Part shown: piece after piece, positions 23,225 through 31,210 of the stretch
Layout of the letters: every line of letters begins with the position of its first letter
Numbering within the stretch: the stretch's first letter is position 1
Source: JAXHUH01 sp034211175
GTDB lineage: Bacteria; Actinomycetota; Acidimicrobiia; Acidimicrobiales; CAIXPF01
Assembly (NCBI GenBank): GCA_034211175.1
Contig: JAXHUH010000343.1
Coordinates: forward strand, 1-35,002
Length of the DNA stretch: 35,002 nt
Reading direction: 5' to 3'
Made by a program: the position numbers and the translations under genes
Notes under the pieces: generated by a model
What the model was told of the DNA's origin: nothing
Database searches by the model: none
What the model saw: the letters and a program-made list of their open reading frames with translations, nothing else

Positions 23225-23407
23225 CGTCGCCACCCGAACTGGCCCCCACGGAGTGCCACCGGTGGCACGATTCGGGGTCCAGAACCGCCACCACCCGTTC
23301 TGGACCCCACAGGATGCCACCCGTGGCACAATTCGGGGTCCAGAACCACCACCACCCGTTCTGGACCGCGCAGAATGCCACCGGTGGCACGATCTGGGGT
23401 CCAGAAC
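23225..23407. repeat. Three tandem 61-bp hairpin-forming repeats
   Basis: Units at 23225-23285, 23286-23346 and 23347-23407. Each carries a palindrome around TGCCACCGGTGGCA (one central change in unit 2) and, across the unit junctions, the inverted pair GGTCCAGAAC / GTTCTGGACC. At the first junction the stem is a perfect 12 bp (GGGGTCCAGAAC) with an 11-nt loop. Unit 1 is the most diverged at its left end. The array lies between the converging toxin gene and urease operon, where it can serve as a terminator in both directions. Repeats of this kind are probably a dispersed intergenic family in the genome. Confidence 0.8.
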
Positions 23408-23449
23408 GGTCTCGGGTGGCTGGTCCCGGGGGGCGGGGTACCGGTGGGG

Positions 23450-24112
23450 TCAGCGGATGCTGACGTCGAGCCAGGCGTCGTCGGCGAGGTCGAGGCGGCG
23501 GTCGCGCAGGTCGGGGACCGGGGGAGCGGAGCTCTCCCAGCCGATCTCGAGCGTCGAGCGGATCCGGCGGGCGCCGGCCAGGCCGCCGGGGCCGTCCCAC
23601 GCCGGCATCGACGGGCCCACGCACAGCTCCTGGCGGAGCAGGGGTGCGTCGCAGCGGGTCACGTCGAGGCGCAGCGACACGTCGCCGGGCTGCTCGTCGT
23701 GACGGCCGAGGACCACGTCCTCGCGCCAGCGGAGCCGGGCGCCCGCCGCCGCGGCGATCGTCGTCACCGTCCGATGGGCGCAGCCGGCCAGCGCGATCGT
23801 CGGCTCGGGCGCCCAGTCGAGGGTCGCACCCCGCCCCAGGGTCACGTCGACCGCCAGCGCCGACCACGGATCACCCGGCCCGGGGTGGAGCAGGGACGCG
23901 GCGACGCTGCGCACGACGAGGGTCGCGCCCGGGCCGACGACGACCGACAACGCCAGCTCGTCGCCCCGGACCGGGCCCGCGGCGCCGCCGACCAGGTGGA
24001 GCCCGCCGAGCGCGGCCCGCAGGAGGAGCGGCGTCTCGGAGTGGAGGTCGACGAGACGCGTCGCGCCGGAGCGGGGATCGCGCTCGGCCCGGACGTGGGA
24101 GCGGGCCCGCAC
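23450..24112 (-). CDS. ureD: Urease accessory protein UreD (UreH)
   Basis: 220-residue urease chaperone that forms the UreD-UreF-UreG complex on apo-urease and channels nickel to the active site. Recognisable stretches are DLHSETPLLLRAALGGLHLVGGAAGPVRGDEL, LVVRSVAASLLHP, LDWAPEPTIALAGCAHRT and LRWREDVVLGRHDE. It is shorter than the usual 260-280 residues, as in some actinobacterial versions. The GTG at 24112 lies one base past the ureG stop. It is the last gene of the operon, ending about 40 bp from the 61-bp repeats. Confidence 0.88.
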   Translation of the reverse strand: MRARSHVRAERDPRSGATRLVDLHSETPLLLRAALGGLHLVGGAAGPVRGDELALSVVVGPGATLVVRSVAASLLHPGPGDPWSALAVDVTLGRGATLDWAPEPTIALAGCAHRTVTTIAAAAGARLRWREDVVLGRHDEQPGDVSLRLDVTRCDAPLLRQELCVGPSMPAWDGPGGLAGARRIRSTLEIGWESSAPPVPDLRDRRLDLADDAWLDVSIR

Positions 24113-24113
24113 C

Positions 24114-24800
24114 TCAGGCCCGCGGCAGGGCCGGCTCGTCGCTCGACCAGTGGTGCAGCTCGTGACGCAGCCAGTCGGCGACCTCGCCGGCGCCGTCGTG
24201 GGACACCAGCGTCGTGCGCACCACGGCGCGCCCGTCGCGGCGGGTCGTCGCGTCGGCCAGCATCCGGTCGACGTCGGAGCCCACGTAGGGGGCGAGATCG
24301 ACCTTGTTGATCACCAGCAGGTCGCTGGTCGCGATCCCGGGGCCGCCCTTGCGGGGGATGTCGTCGCCGCCGGCGGTGTCGATCACGAAGATCTGGCGAT
24401 CGACGAGGCCCTGGCTGAAGATGGCGGTCAGGTTGTCGCCGCCGCTCTCGACGAGGGTCAGCTCCACGTCGCCGAGCGCGGCCTCGAGCTGCTCGACGGC
24501 GTCGAGGTTGGCCGAGATGTCGTCGCGGATGGCGGTGTGAGGGCAGCAGCCGGTCTCGACGGCAACGATCCGCTCGGACGCCAGCACCCCGGACGCCCGC
24601 AGCGCCTCGGCGTCCTCGGAGGTGAAGATGTCGTTGGTGACGACCCCGAGGCCGACGTCGTCGCCGAGGAGCGCGCACAGCGCGGCGACGAGCGTGGTCT
24701 TGCCGCTGCCGACGGGGCCGGCGACCCCGACCCGCAGCGGACGACCCGGACGGGGCGCCGGGTGATGGGGGTCGTGGGTGTGGTCGTGGTTCAGACCCAT
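24114..24800 (-). CDS. ureG: Urease accessory GTPase UreG
   Basis: 228-residue SIMIBI-class GTPase whose GTP hydrolysis drives nickel insertion into urease. P-loop GPVGSGKTT (28-36), the nickel-binding CPH motif (Cys86-Pro87-His88 in ETGCCPHTAIRDD), ESGGDNLTA and the guanine-specific NKVD are all present. The N-terminus is His-rich (HDHTHDPHH, residues 5-13) and may store nickel, which fits the absence of ureE. The ATG at 24800 follows AGGAGCTCG. The gene lies 17 bp downstream of ureF. Confidence 0.95.
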   Translation of the reverse strand: MGLNHDHTHDPHHPAPRPGRPLRVGVAGPVGSGKTTLVAALCALLGDDVGLGVVTNDIFTSEDAEALRASGVLASERIVAVETGCCPHTAIRDDISANLDAVEQLEAALGDVELTLVESGGDNLTAIFSQGLVDRQIFVIDTAGGDDIPRKGGPGIATSDLLVINKVDLAPYVGSDVDRMLADATTRRDGRAVVRTTLVSHDGAGEVADWLRHELHHWSSDEPALPRA

Positions 24801-24817
24801 GTCGTGCGAGCTCCTGA

Positions 24818-25525
24818 TCAGGACCGGAACAGCCGGCCGTCGTAGTGGGCGTGCTGCTCGGCGAGCAGGTCGGCCAGGGGTGAGGTCACGGCGGGGAGTT
24901 CGCCGCACGGCAGCGACGCGGCGGCGGCGGCGCGGGCCGCGACCTCGTCGAGCACGGCGGCGTCGCGCTGGAGCACGGCCTGGACCTCGAACGGGTCGAG
25001 ACCGAGGAGGCGCACCGCGGCAGTGGCCATGGCGGTGGCCAGGTGGTGGACGGCGACCGCGGCCACCTCGTGGGGGTCGAGGCCGGCGGCGTGACCGACC
25101 GCGCCCCACGCCACCGCCTGGTGCGGCCCGGTCGTGCCGTCGACGACGATGCGGTCGACCCCGGCGTCGGGCCACACCCGGGTCCCGACCCGGACGAGCT
25201 GGCGACCCAGCTCGCGGGACGCCTCACGGGTCGCCGGCGACGCCAGCCGGGCGGTGACCTCGGCGTCGAGGACGGGCCAGTCCGGCACGGCACCGTCGTC
25301 GGCGGCCGCCGCGGCGAGCGCGGCGACCACGTGGGCCGTCACCGCGGCCTCGGTTGCACCGATGGTGGTCAGCCGGGCGCGGATGAACCGGCGGACACCG
25401 GCGACGTCGGTGACGCCGAGCTCGCGCACCGCCGCCTCCATCCCGAAGGAGTGGGCGTGGCCGCCGGACGGGAACCGCCCGTCGGCCACCAGCAGCAGCT
25501 CGGCCCGTCCGCTCACCCGCAGCAT
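24818..25525 (-). CDS. ureF: Urease accessory protein UreF
   Basis: 235-residue all-helical chaperone that, with UreD and UreG, activates urease. Family marks: LLLVADGRFPSGGHAHSFGMEAAV at the N-terminus, TREASRELGRQLVRVG in the middle, HQAVAWGAVGHAAGLDPHEVAAVAVHHL and the C-terminal EQHAHYDGRLFRS. Length is normal. The ATG at 25525 lies 16 bp past the ureC stop. Confidence 0.92.
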   Translation of the reverse strand: MLRVSGRAELLLVADGRFPSGGHAHSFGMEAAVRELGVTDVAGVRRFIRARLTTIGATEAAVTAHVVAALAAAAADDGAVPDWPVLDAEVTARLASPATREASRELGRQLVRVGTRVWPDAGVDRIVVDGTTGPHQAVAWGAVGHAAGLDPHEVAAVAVHHLATAMATAAVRLLGLDPFEVQAVLQRDAAVLDEVAARAAAAASLPCGELPAVTSPLADLLAEQHAHYDGRLFRS

Positions 25526-25541
25526 GATGGCCGGGTCCCGC

Positions 25542-27251
25542 TCAGAACAGGAAGTACCGCTGGGCCATCGGCAGCTCGGTCGCCGGCTCCTCGGTCACGA
25601 GCTCACCGTCGATGCGGACCTCGAAGCTGTCGGGCGCGACCGAGATGTCGGGCGTCGCCGTGTTCTCGGCCATGTGCTCCTTCGCCCGGCTCCGGGTGTC
25701 GGACACCGCGACCAGCTCCCGCTGGACGGCGACCCGCTCGGCCAGCCCGTCGTCGAGCGCCATCTGGGCGACCCAGGCGACGCTCGTGCGGGGCGCGACG
25801 GCCGGCGCGGCGCCGAACATCGGGCGGGGCAGCACCGGCTGGGGCGTGGGGATCGACGCGTTGGCGTCACCCATCGCGGCCCAGGCAACCATGCCGCCCT
25901 TGAGGACGGCGTGGGGCCGGACGCCGAAGAAGCGGGGGTCCCACAGGACGAGGTCGGCGAGCTTGCCGACCTCGACCGAGCCGACCTCGCGCTCGAGCCC
26001 GTGGGTGATGGCCGGGCAGATCGTGTACTTGGCCACGTAGCGGCGGGCCCGCAGGTTGTCGGCGGCGCCGTCGCCCGGCAGTGCACCCCGGCGGCGCTTC
26101 ATGACATGTGCGGTCTGCCAGGTGCGGATGATCACCTCGCCGATGCGGCCCATCGCCTGGGAGTCCGAGCCGATCATCGAGATCGCGCCCAGGTCGTGGA
26201 GGATGTCCTCCGCGGCGATCGTCGACGGCCGGATCCGGCTCTCCGCGAACGACAGGTCCTCGGGCACCGCCGGGTTGAGGTGGTGGCACACCATCAACAT
26301 GTCGAGGTGCTCGTCGACCGTGTTGACCGTGTGGGGCCGGGTCGGGTTGGTCGACGACGGCAACACGTTCGGGTGTGAGGCCACGGTGATGATGTCGGGG
26401 GCGTGGCCGCCGCCGGCGCCCTCGGTGTGGAACGTGTGGATCGACCGGCCGGCGATCGCCGCGATCGTCGAGTCGACGTAGCCGGCCTCGTTCAGCGTGT
26501 CCGTGTGGATCGCCACCTGGACGCCGCTGGCGTCGGCCGCGGTGAGCGCGGCGTCGATCACCGCCGGGGTCGTGCCCCAGTCCTCGTGGAGCTTGAACCC
26601 GGCCGCACCACCGCGGAGCTGCTCGTCCAGCGCCTCCCGGGAGGTGGTGTTGCCCTTGCCGAGCAGCGCGACGTTGACGGGCCAGTGATCGAGCGCCTCG
26701 AGCATCCGGCCGAGGTTCCAGCTGCCGGCGGTGACGGTGGTGGCCTTCGAGCCCTCCGACGGGCCCGTGCCGCCGCCGACGATCGTCGTGAGACCGGACG
26801 AGAGTGCCTCGGTCATCAGCTCGGGGCAGATGAGGTGGACGTGGCTGTCGACGCCACCGGCGGTGAGGATGCGGCCGTTGCCGCTCATGATCTCGGTCGA
26901 CGGACCGATGACCAGCGCCGGGTCGACGCCGTCCATCGTGTCGGGGTTGCCGGCCTTGCCGATGCCGACGATGCGCCCGTCGCGCACGCCGATGTCGGCC
27001 TTGACGATGCCCCAGTGGTCGAGGATCACCGCGCCGGTGATGACCAGGTCGGGGGCACCCTCGGCCCGGGTCACCGTGGACTGGCCCATGGACTCGCGGA
27101 TGACCTTGCCGCCACCGAAGACGGCCTCGTCGCCGCCGGCGCAGCGGTCGTCGGTGACCTCGATGAGCAGGTCGGTGTCGGCGAGGCGGATGCGGTCGCC
27201 CGTCGTCGGCCCGTAGAGCGCCCGGTAGCGGTCGCGTGCGATCTCGCTCAT
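25542..27251 (-). CDS. ureC: Urease subunit alpha (catalytic)
   Basis: 569-residue nickel amidohydrolase that splits urea to ammonia and carbamate. All active-site residues are present: His137 and His139 (DSHVHL), the carbamylated Lys220 (GFKLHEDWG), His249 and His275 as nickel ligands, catalytic His323/His324 region (MVCHHLN) on the mobile flap, and Asp363 (IGSDSQ). Length and ends (start YGPTTGDRIRLADTDL, end AQRYFLF) are as in other bacteria. The ATG at 27251 overlaps the ureB stop (ATGA). Confidence 0.98.
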   Translation of the reverse strand: MSEIARDRYRALYGPTTGDRIRLADTDLLIEVTDDRCAGGDEAVFGGGKVIRESMGQSTVTRAEGAPDLVITGAVILDHWGIVKADIGVRDGRIVGIGKAGNPDTMDGVDPALVIGPSTEIMSGNGRILTAGGVDSHVHLICPELMTEALSSGLTTIVGGGTGPSEGSKATTVTAGSWNLGRMLEALDHWPVNVALLGKGNTTSREALDEQLRGGAAGFKLHEDWGTTPAVIDAALTAADASGVQVAIHTDTLNEAGYVDSTIAAIAGRSIHTFHTEGAGGGHAPDIITVASHPNVLPSSTNPTRPHTVNTVDEHLDMLMVCHHLNPAVPEDLSFAESRIRPSTIAAEDILHDLGAISMIGSDSQAMGRIGEVIIRTWQTAHVMKRRRGALPGDGAADNLRARRYVAKYTICPAITHGLEREVGSVEVGKLADLVLWDPRFFGVRPHAVLKGGMVAWAAMGDANASIPTPQPVLPRPMFGAAPAVAPRTSVAWVAQMALDDGLAERVAVQRELVAVSDTRSRAKEHMAENTATPDISVAPDSFEVRIDGELVTEEPATELPMAQRYFLF

Positions 27252-27574
27252 GCCGCACCTCCGTTGGCGTCGAGGGGCCCGGCGACGTCGCCGCGCAGGC
27301 CGGCGATGACCCGGTTGCCGGTGAACGCGACGAGGTCGACCTCGCGCTCGATGCCCGGTTCGAAGCGGACCGCGGTGCCGGCGGGGACGTCGAGGCGGAA
27401 GCCGCGGGCGGCGTCGCGGTCGAGCTCGAGCGCGGGGTTCGCCTCGGCGAAGTGGTAGTGCGAGCCGACCTGGATCGGGCGGTCGCCGGTGTTGCGCACG
27501 GTGAGGCGCAGCGTGGCGCGGCCGGCGTTGATCGTGACCGGGGTGTCGGGCCCGGTGACCTCGCCCGGGATCAC
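27248..27574 (-). CDS. ureB: Urease subunit beta
   Basis: 108-residue beta subunit with the family core PGEV, RLTVRNTGDRPIQVGSHYHFAEANPAL, RDAARGFRLDVPAGTAVRFEPG and VDLVAFTGNRVIAGLRG. It packs against UreC and stabilises the trimer. The GTG at 27574 overlaps the ureA stop as GTGA, and its stop overlaps the ureC ATG. Confidence 0.97.
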   Translation of the reverse strand: MIPGEVTGPDTPVTINAGRATLRLTVRNTGDRPIQVGSHYHFAEANPALELDRDAARGFRLDVPAGTAVRFEPGIEREVDLVAFTGNRVIAGLRGDVAGPLDANGGAA

Positions 27575-27873
27575 GGGATCGGCTGGTGGAGCGTCACCAG
27601 CTTCGTGCCGTCGGGGAACGTGGCCTCGACCTGGACCTCGTCGAGCAGCTCGGGGATGCCGTCGAGCACGTCGTCGCGGGTCAGGACCTCCCGGCCGGCG
27701 GCCATCAGGTCGGCGACCCGCCGGCCGTCACGGGCACCTTCGAACACCCAGCTGGTGAGGATGGCCACCGCCTCGGGGTAGTTCAATCGGAGCCCTCGCT
27801 CGCGCCGCTTCCACGCCAGCTCCGCGGCGACGTGGATGAGCAGGCGCTCCTGCTCGTGAGGTGAGATCAGCAC
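27571..27873 (-). CDS. ureA: Urease subunit gamma
   Basis: 100-residue gamma subunit: SPHEQERLLIHVAAELAWKRRERGLRLNYPEAVAILTSWVFEGARDG and LLDEVQVEATFPDGTKLVTLHQPIP are standard. The GTG at 27873 has no ribosome site but lies six bases past a TACCAT box, so the mRNA is probably leaderless. It is the first gene of ureABCFGD. A frame running upstream to 28563 crosses the MTHFR-like gene and is not real. Confidence 0.96.
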   Translation of the reverse strand: MLISPHEQERLLIHVAAELAWKRRERGLRLNYPEAVAILTSWVFEGARDGRRVADLMAAGREVLTRDDVLDGIPELLDEVQVEATFPDGTKLVTLHQPIP

Positions 27874-27885
27874 CGGGCGATGGTA
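27871..27885 (-). promoter_or_regulatory. Leaderless-type promoter of the urease operon
   Basis: Minus-strand TACCAT (27885-27880), six bases, then the ureA GTG (27873-27871). No -35 of good quality was seen and no nitrogen-regulator site could be recognised. Confidence 0.5.
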
Positions 27886-27974
27886 GGCACACCCCGGCCC
27901 CTGCCTCGTCGCCCGACGTTGCCGGAATGTGAACTCCCCCGGCCGCGGTCCTCCGGCACACCGGCTGTCGCCGG

Positions 27975-28781
27975 TCAGGTCCGCAGTTCGGGTTCGAGGC
28001 GGGCGGCGACCTGGCGGTAGCGGGCGACGGGGACGAGGTGGACGCCGTCGAAGGCGCCGCTGTCGCGGATGCGGATCACCATCTCGCAGGCGGCGTCGAC
28101 ACCGGCGTCGCGATCGGCCTCCACGGCGTCGACGAGCGCCTCGGGGATGGCGATGTCGGGGATCGTCGCCGCCAGGCGGCGGGCCATCGTCGCCGACGCC
28201 ACCACCATCACTCCGGCGTGGATCGGCACGTCGGCCTCGACCGTCTCCCGCCAGCGCAGGAGGGCGTCGAGATCGTAGGACACCTGGGCGAAGAGGAAGT
28301 CGGCATCGCGCTTCCAGCCGGCGAGGGGCCGGCTGATCGACGCGGCCGCGCCGACGCGGAACGGGGCCACCCCGCTGAACGCCGGCGCGTCCGTCGCGGC
28401 GCGGGTGCGCTCGATCATCGACCGCACCGTGAGCTCGCCGGTGCGGCCACCGCTCGTCGGCTTGTCGCCGTAGACGAACAGGAACTGGTCGACGCCGTAC
28501 GCGGCCGCGGTCAGCAGGTCGCGCTCGAACCCGAGGTGATTGCGGTCCCGGGCGTTGAGGCACGCGATCGACCGCCCGCCCATCGCCTCGACCTCGTGGG
28601 CGACGGCGATCGACGACACCGTGGCGCGCCCGATGTGGTTGTCGGGGATCAGGAACGCGGACGCGATCGGGTCGAGGACACCGATCTGGTGGCGGGCCTT
28701 GCGCAGGTCGGGCCGCGTCGGCGGTTCGATCTCGCAGATGACCTCGAACGACGGGTGACCTGCGGCGTCCGTGTCGACCAT
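27975..28781 (-). CDS. Methylenetetrahydrofolate reductase-like protein
   Basis: 268-residue protein with the TIM-barrel pattern of MTHFR. Clear parts are EVICEIEPP near the N-terminus (the usual FE..PP strand), LIPDNHIGRATVSSIAVAHEVEAMGGRSIACLNARDRNHLGFERDLLTAAAYGVDQFLFVYGDKP (the xxR(D)RN folate-handling stretch and the following strand), and VMVVASATMARRLAA near the end. It would reduce 5,10-methylene-THF to 5-methyl-THF for methionine synthesis. Canonical MetF proteins are slightly longer; the divergence recalls the unconventional mycobacterial type, so folate use is likely but not proven. The ATG at 28781 follows TAGCCT by six bases (leaderless). Monocistronic. Confidence 0.78.
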   Translation of the reverse strand: MVDTDAAGHPSFEVICEIEPPTRPDLRKARHQIGVLDPIASAFLIPDNHIGRATVSSIAVAHEVEAMGGRSIACLNARDRNHLGFERDLLTAAAYGVDQFLFVYGDKPTSGGRTGELTVRSMIERTRAATDAPAFSGVAPFRVGAAASISRPLAGWKRDADFLFAQVSYDLDALLRWRETVEADVPIHAGVMVVASATMARRLAATIPDIAIPEALVDAVEADRDAGVDAACEMVIRIRDSGAFDGVHLVPVARYRQVAARLEPELRT

Positions 28782-28793
28782 GCGACCAGGCTA
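28779..28793 (-). promoter_or_regulatory. Leaderless-type promoter of the MTHFR-like gene
   Basis: Minus-strand TAGCCT (28793-28788), six bases, then ATG (28781-28779). There is no ribosome site, in agreement with a leaderless transcript. Confidence 0.5.
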
Positions 28794-29078
28794 CCGACGC
28801 GCGACGAAGGCGCGAACCGGCGGTTTCGCCTCGTGTTGGCTGGGCGCCAATATCTTCTATGGGCCCGGGAGAACCTTGCGTTCACCGGAGAAGAGGCATC
28901 CGATACGACACGGGCCGTTTATCGATAATCGGAACGGATGGTTCCGGTTCGCGGGCATGCAATACCGCCAGTTCGGACGATGTTCGACTTTCCGGGTCGA
29001 GTCCCCACATTTTGCCCTCCGAAATTGACGTGTGTCACCCCCTCGTGCGGTATGGTCCCCGGCCAGGGGGGATGAAGA
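28782..29078. other. AT-richer control region of the peptide-importer operon
   Basis: This 297-bp gap is visibly poorer in G+C than the rest (34 of 60 bases in 28921-28980). Plus-strand TTGACG (29025-29030) and TATGGT (29051-29056) resemble promoter boxes, but the spacing of 20 is longer than normal. A short dyad CGGAAC/GTTCCG (28930-28935, 28941-28946) could bind a regulator. GGGGGGATGAAGA before the ATG at 29079 is a good ribosome site. No gene or RNA gene is supported. Confidence 0.45.
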
Positions 29079-30092
29079 ATGAATATTCGCGAGGAGGTGC
29101 TCGCGGTCCAGGGCCTCAGAACGAGGTTCCAGACGCGGCTGGGCGCCGTCGACGCCGTGAGCGATGTCAGCTTCGACATCGGGGCTGGCGAGACCGTTGC
29201 CCTCGTCGGAGAATCGGGCTCGGGCAAGAGCGTCACCGCACTCTCGATCCTGCACCTGCTGGACGAGACCGGCGACATCGTCTCGGGGCGGATCATCTTC
29301 GACGGGCGCGACATCACCCATCTGCCCGAGCGGCAGATGCGGCGGATACGGGGCGCGGAGATCTCGATGATCTTCCAGGATCCGTCCACGTGTCTCGATC
29401 CGGTCTTCACCGTGGAGAACCAGCTCCGCGAGGCGCTCACGGTCCATGGGAAGGCCTCGAAGTCCGAGACCCGCAACCGGGCGATCGAGCTGCTCCGCAT
29501 GGTGCACATGCCCGACGCCGAGGGCCGCCTCCGGAGCTATCAGCACGAGCTCTCGGGCGGGCAGCGACAGCGCGTCATGATCGCCATGGCGCTGGCGCTG
29601 CAGCCGAAGCTCGTCATCGCCGACGAGCCGACCACGGCCCTCGACGTGACGGTCCAGGCCCAGATCCTCGAGCTGCTCAAGATGCTGCAGTCCGAGACCG
29701 GCTCGGCGCTGCTGCTCGTGACCCACGACCTCGGCGTCGTTGCCGAGATGGCCGATCGGGTCGTCGTCATGTACGCCGGCGAGGTCGTGGAGCAGGGCGA
29801 CGTCCGCGAGGTGCTCCACGATCCCCAGCACCCGTACACCAAGGCGCTGCTGCGGTCGATGCCCGGTCGGGCCACCACCGGCGGTCGGCTCACGGCCATC
29901 GACGGCACGGTGCCGAGCCTGTTCGACATGCCGACCGGCTGCCGGTTCCACCCGCGCTGCCCCTCCGCGTTCGAGCCGTGCGCCGAACACGCACCCGAGC
30001 TCACCGGGTTGACCGGGGAGCGGACCTGCCGGTGCTGGCTCCACGTGCCGGCGCCGACCTCGGACGCCGTGGCGGGAACGGTGGCGACATGA
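29079..30092 (+). CDS. oppD: Oligopeptide ABC importer ATP-binding protein (OppD/DppD type)
   Basis: 337-residue ATPase of peptide or nickel importers. Walker A GESGSGKS (44-51), Q-loop FQDP, signature LSGGQRQ (158-164), Walker B LVIADEP (178-184) and the switch His in THDLGVV are intact. The C-terminal oligopeptide domain (about 240-330) includes HPYTKALLRSMPG and the cysteine set GCRFHPRCP...C...CRC. In DppD/OppD relatives these cysteines can hold an iron-sulfur cluster. First gene of a five-gene operon; the stop overlaps the next ATG (ATGA). Peptide versus nickel specificity cannot be settled here. Confidence 0.93.
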   Translation: MNIREEVLAVQGLRTRFQTRLGAVDAVSDVSFDIGAGETVALVGESGSGKSVTALSILHLLDETGDIVSGRIIFDGRDITHLPERQMRRIRGAEISMIFQDPSTCLDPVFTVENQLREALTVHGKASKSETRNRAIELLRMVHMPDAEGRLRSYQHELSGGQRQRVMIAMALALQPKLVIADEPTTALDVTVQAQILELLKMLQSETGSALLLVTHDLGVVAEMADRVVVMYAGEVVEQGDVREVLHDPQHPYTKALLRSMPGRATTGGRLTAIDGTVPSLFDMPTGCRFHPRCPSAFEPCAEHAPELTGLTGERTCRCWLHVPAPTSDAVAGTVAT

Positions 30093-31210
30093 GCGTGACC
30101 GCCACGGGCGAGGGCGCCGCCGGCGCACCCGACGCCGGGACGGGGCCGATCCTCGAGGTCGAGCAGCTCGTCAAGCACTTCCCGATCGAGAAGGGCCTGC
30201 TCAAGCGGACGGTGGGCCACGTCCGGGCCGTCGACGGCGTCAGCTTCACCATCGAGCGGGGCAAGACACTGGCGCTGGTGGGGGAGTCCGGTTGCGGCAA
30301 GACCACCACCGGGCGGCTGGTCCTGCGTCTCATCGAACCGACGTCGGGGTCGGTGCGCTTCGAGGGCCGTGACCTGGCCGATCTCGACCGTCACGAGCTG
30401 CGGCGACTGCGCCGCCGGATCCAGGTCATCTTCCAGGACCCGTTCAGCTCGCTCGACCCCCGCATGCCGACCCTGTCGATCGTGGCCGAGGGCCTCGAGA
30501 TCCACGGGTTGGCGAGCGGCCGGGCGAAGGTCGACCGGGTCGTCGAGCTGCTGGAGATGGTCGGGCTGTCGAGCCGCGACCTGCGCAAGTTCCCCCACCA
30601 GTTCTCGGGCGGGCAGCGCCAGCGGATCGGCATCGCCCGGGCGCTGGCCACCGGGCCGGAGCTGATCGTGTGCGACGAGGCCGTCTCGGCCCTCGACGTG
30701 TCGATCCAGGCCCAGGTCCTCAACCTGATGAAGGACCTCCAGGACGAGCTCGGGCTCACCTACCTGTTCATCACCCACGACCTCCACGTGGTGCGCTACA
30801 TCGCGGACCGGGTCGCGGTCATGTACCTCGGCGAGATCGTCGAGATCGGCGACACCGAGCAGCTGTTCGAGGACCCGATCCACCCGTACACCAAGTCGCT
30901 GCTCTCGGCGGTGCCGGTGCTCGACCCGGACGAGCGCCGCGACCGGGTGGTGCTGCGGGGCGACGTGCCGAGCCCGTCGAACCCGCCGTCCGGCTGCCGG
31001 TTCCACACCCGGTGCCCGTCGGCGACCGACGAGTGCGCCACGGTCGAGCCCCGCCTGGTCGAGATGCGGCCCGGCCACCTCGCCGCGGCGTGCCCGTGCT
31101 TCGCGGGCGAACACGTCGTCGACCTCCGGGCCGGCGCACCGGCGACCAACGGACAGGCCCACGGAGGCCCGAACGGCACCGTGGGTGACGACGAGGAGGT
31201 CCGGCCGTGA
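30089..31210 (+). CDS. oppF: Oligopeptide ABC importer ATP-binding protein (OppF/DppF type)
   Basis: 373-residue partner ATPase. The N-terminal marker VKHFPIEKGLLKRTVGHVRAVDGVSF is specific for the OppF branch. Walker A GESGCGKT (65-72), FQDPFSSLDPRM, FSGGQRQRIGIARAL, a Walker B reading CDEAVSALD (Ala after the Glu, frequent in OppF) and THDLHVV are present. The C-terminus repeats the cysteine pattern GCRFHTRCP...C...CPC. An additional 30-residue Gly-rich tail is probably disordered. The ATG overlaps oppD's stop; its stop overlaps the permease GTG. Confidence 0.94.
   Translation: MSVTATGEGAAGAPDAGTGPILEVEQLVKHFPIEKGLLKRTVGHVRAVDGVSFTIERGKTLALVGESGCGKTTTGRLVLRLIEPTSGSVRFEGRDLADLDRHELRRLRRRIQVIFQDPFSSLDPRMPTLSIVAEGLEIHGLASGRAKVDRVVELLEMVGLSSRDLRKFPHQFSGGQRQRIGIARALATGPELIVCDEAVSALDVSIQAQVLNLMKDLQDELGLTYLFITHDLHVVRYIADRVAVMYLGEIVEIGDTEQLFEDPIHPYTKSLLSAVPVLDPDERRDRVVLRGDVPSPSNPPSGCRFHTRCPSATDECATVEPRLVEMRPGHLAAACPCFAGEHVVDLRAGAPATNGQAHGGPNGTVGDDEEVRP

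Noticed and set aside
23225..23407. CRISPR array
   Set aside because: The 61-bp units are contiguous with no unique spacers, and no cas genes are near.
28995..29012. GGGTCGAGTCCC resembling a tRNA T-arm
   Set aside because: No matching cloverleaf upstream and no CCA or acceptor pairing.
28859..31210. Apparent 783-codon protein ending in the OppF ATPase
   Set aside because: The first half is an out-of-frame reading of oppD; the true ATG at 30089 overlaps the oppD stop and gives a normal OppF length.
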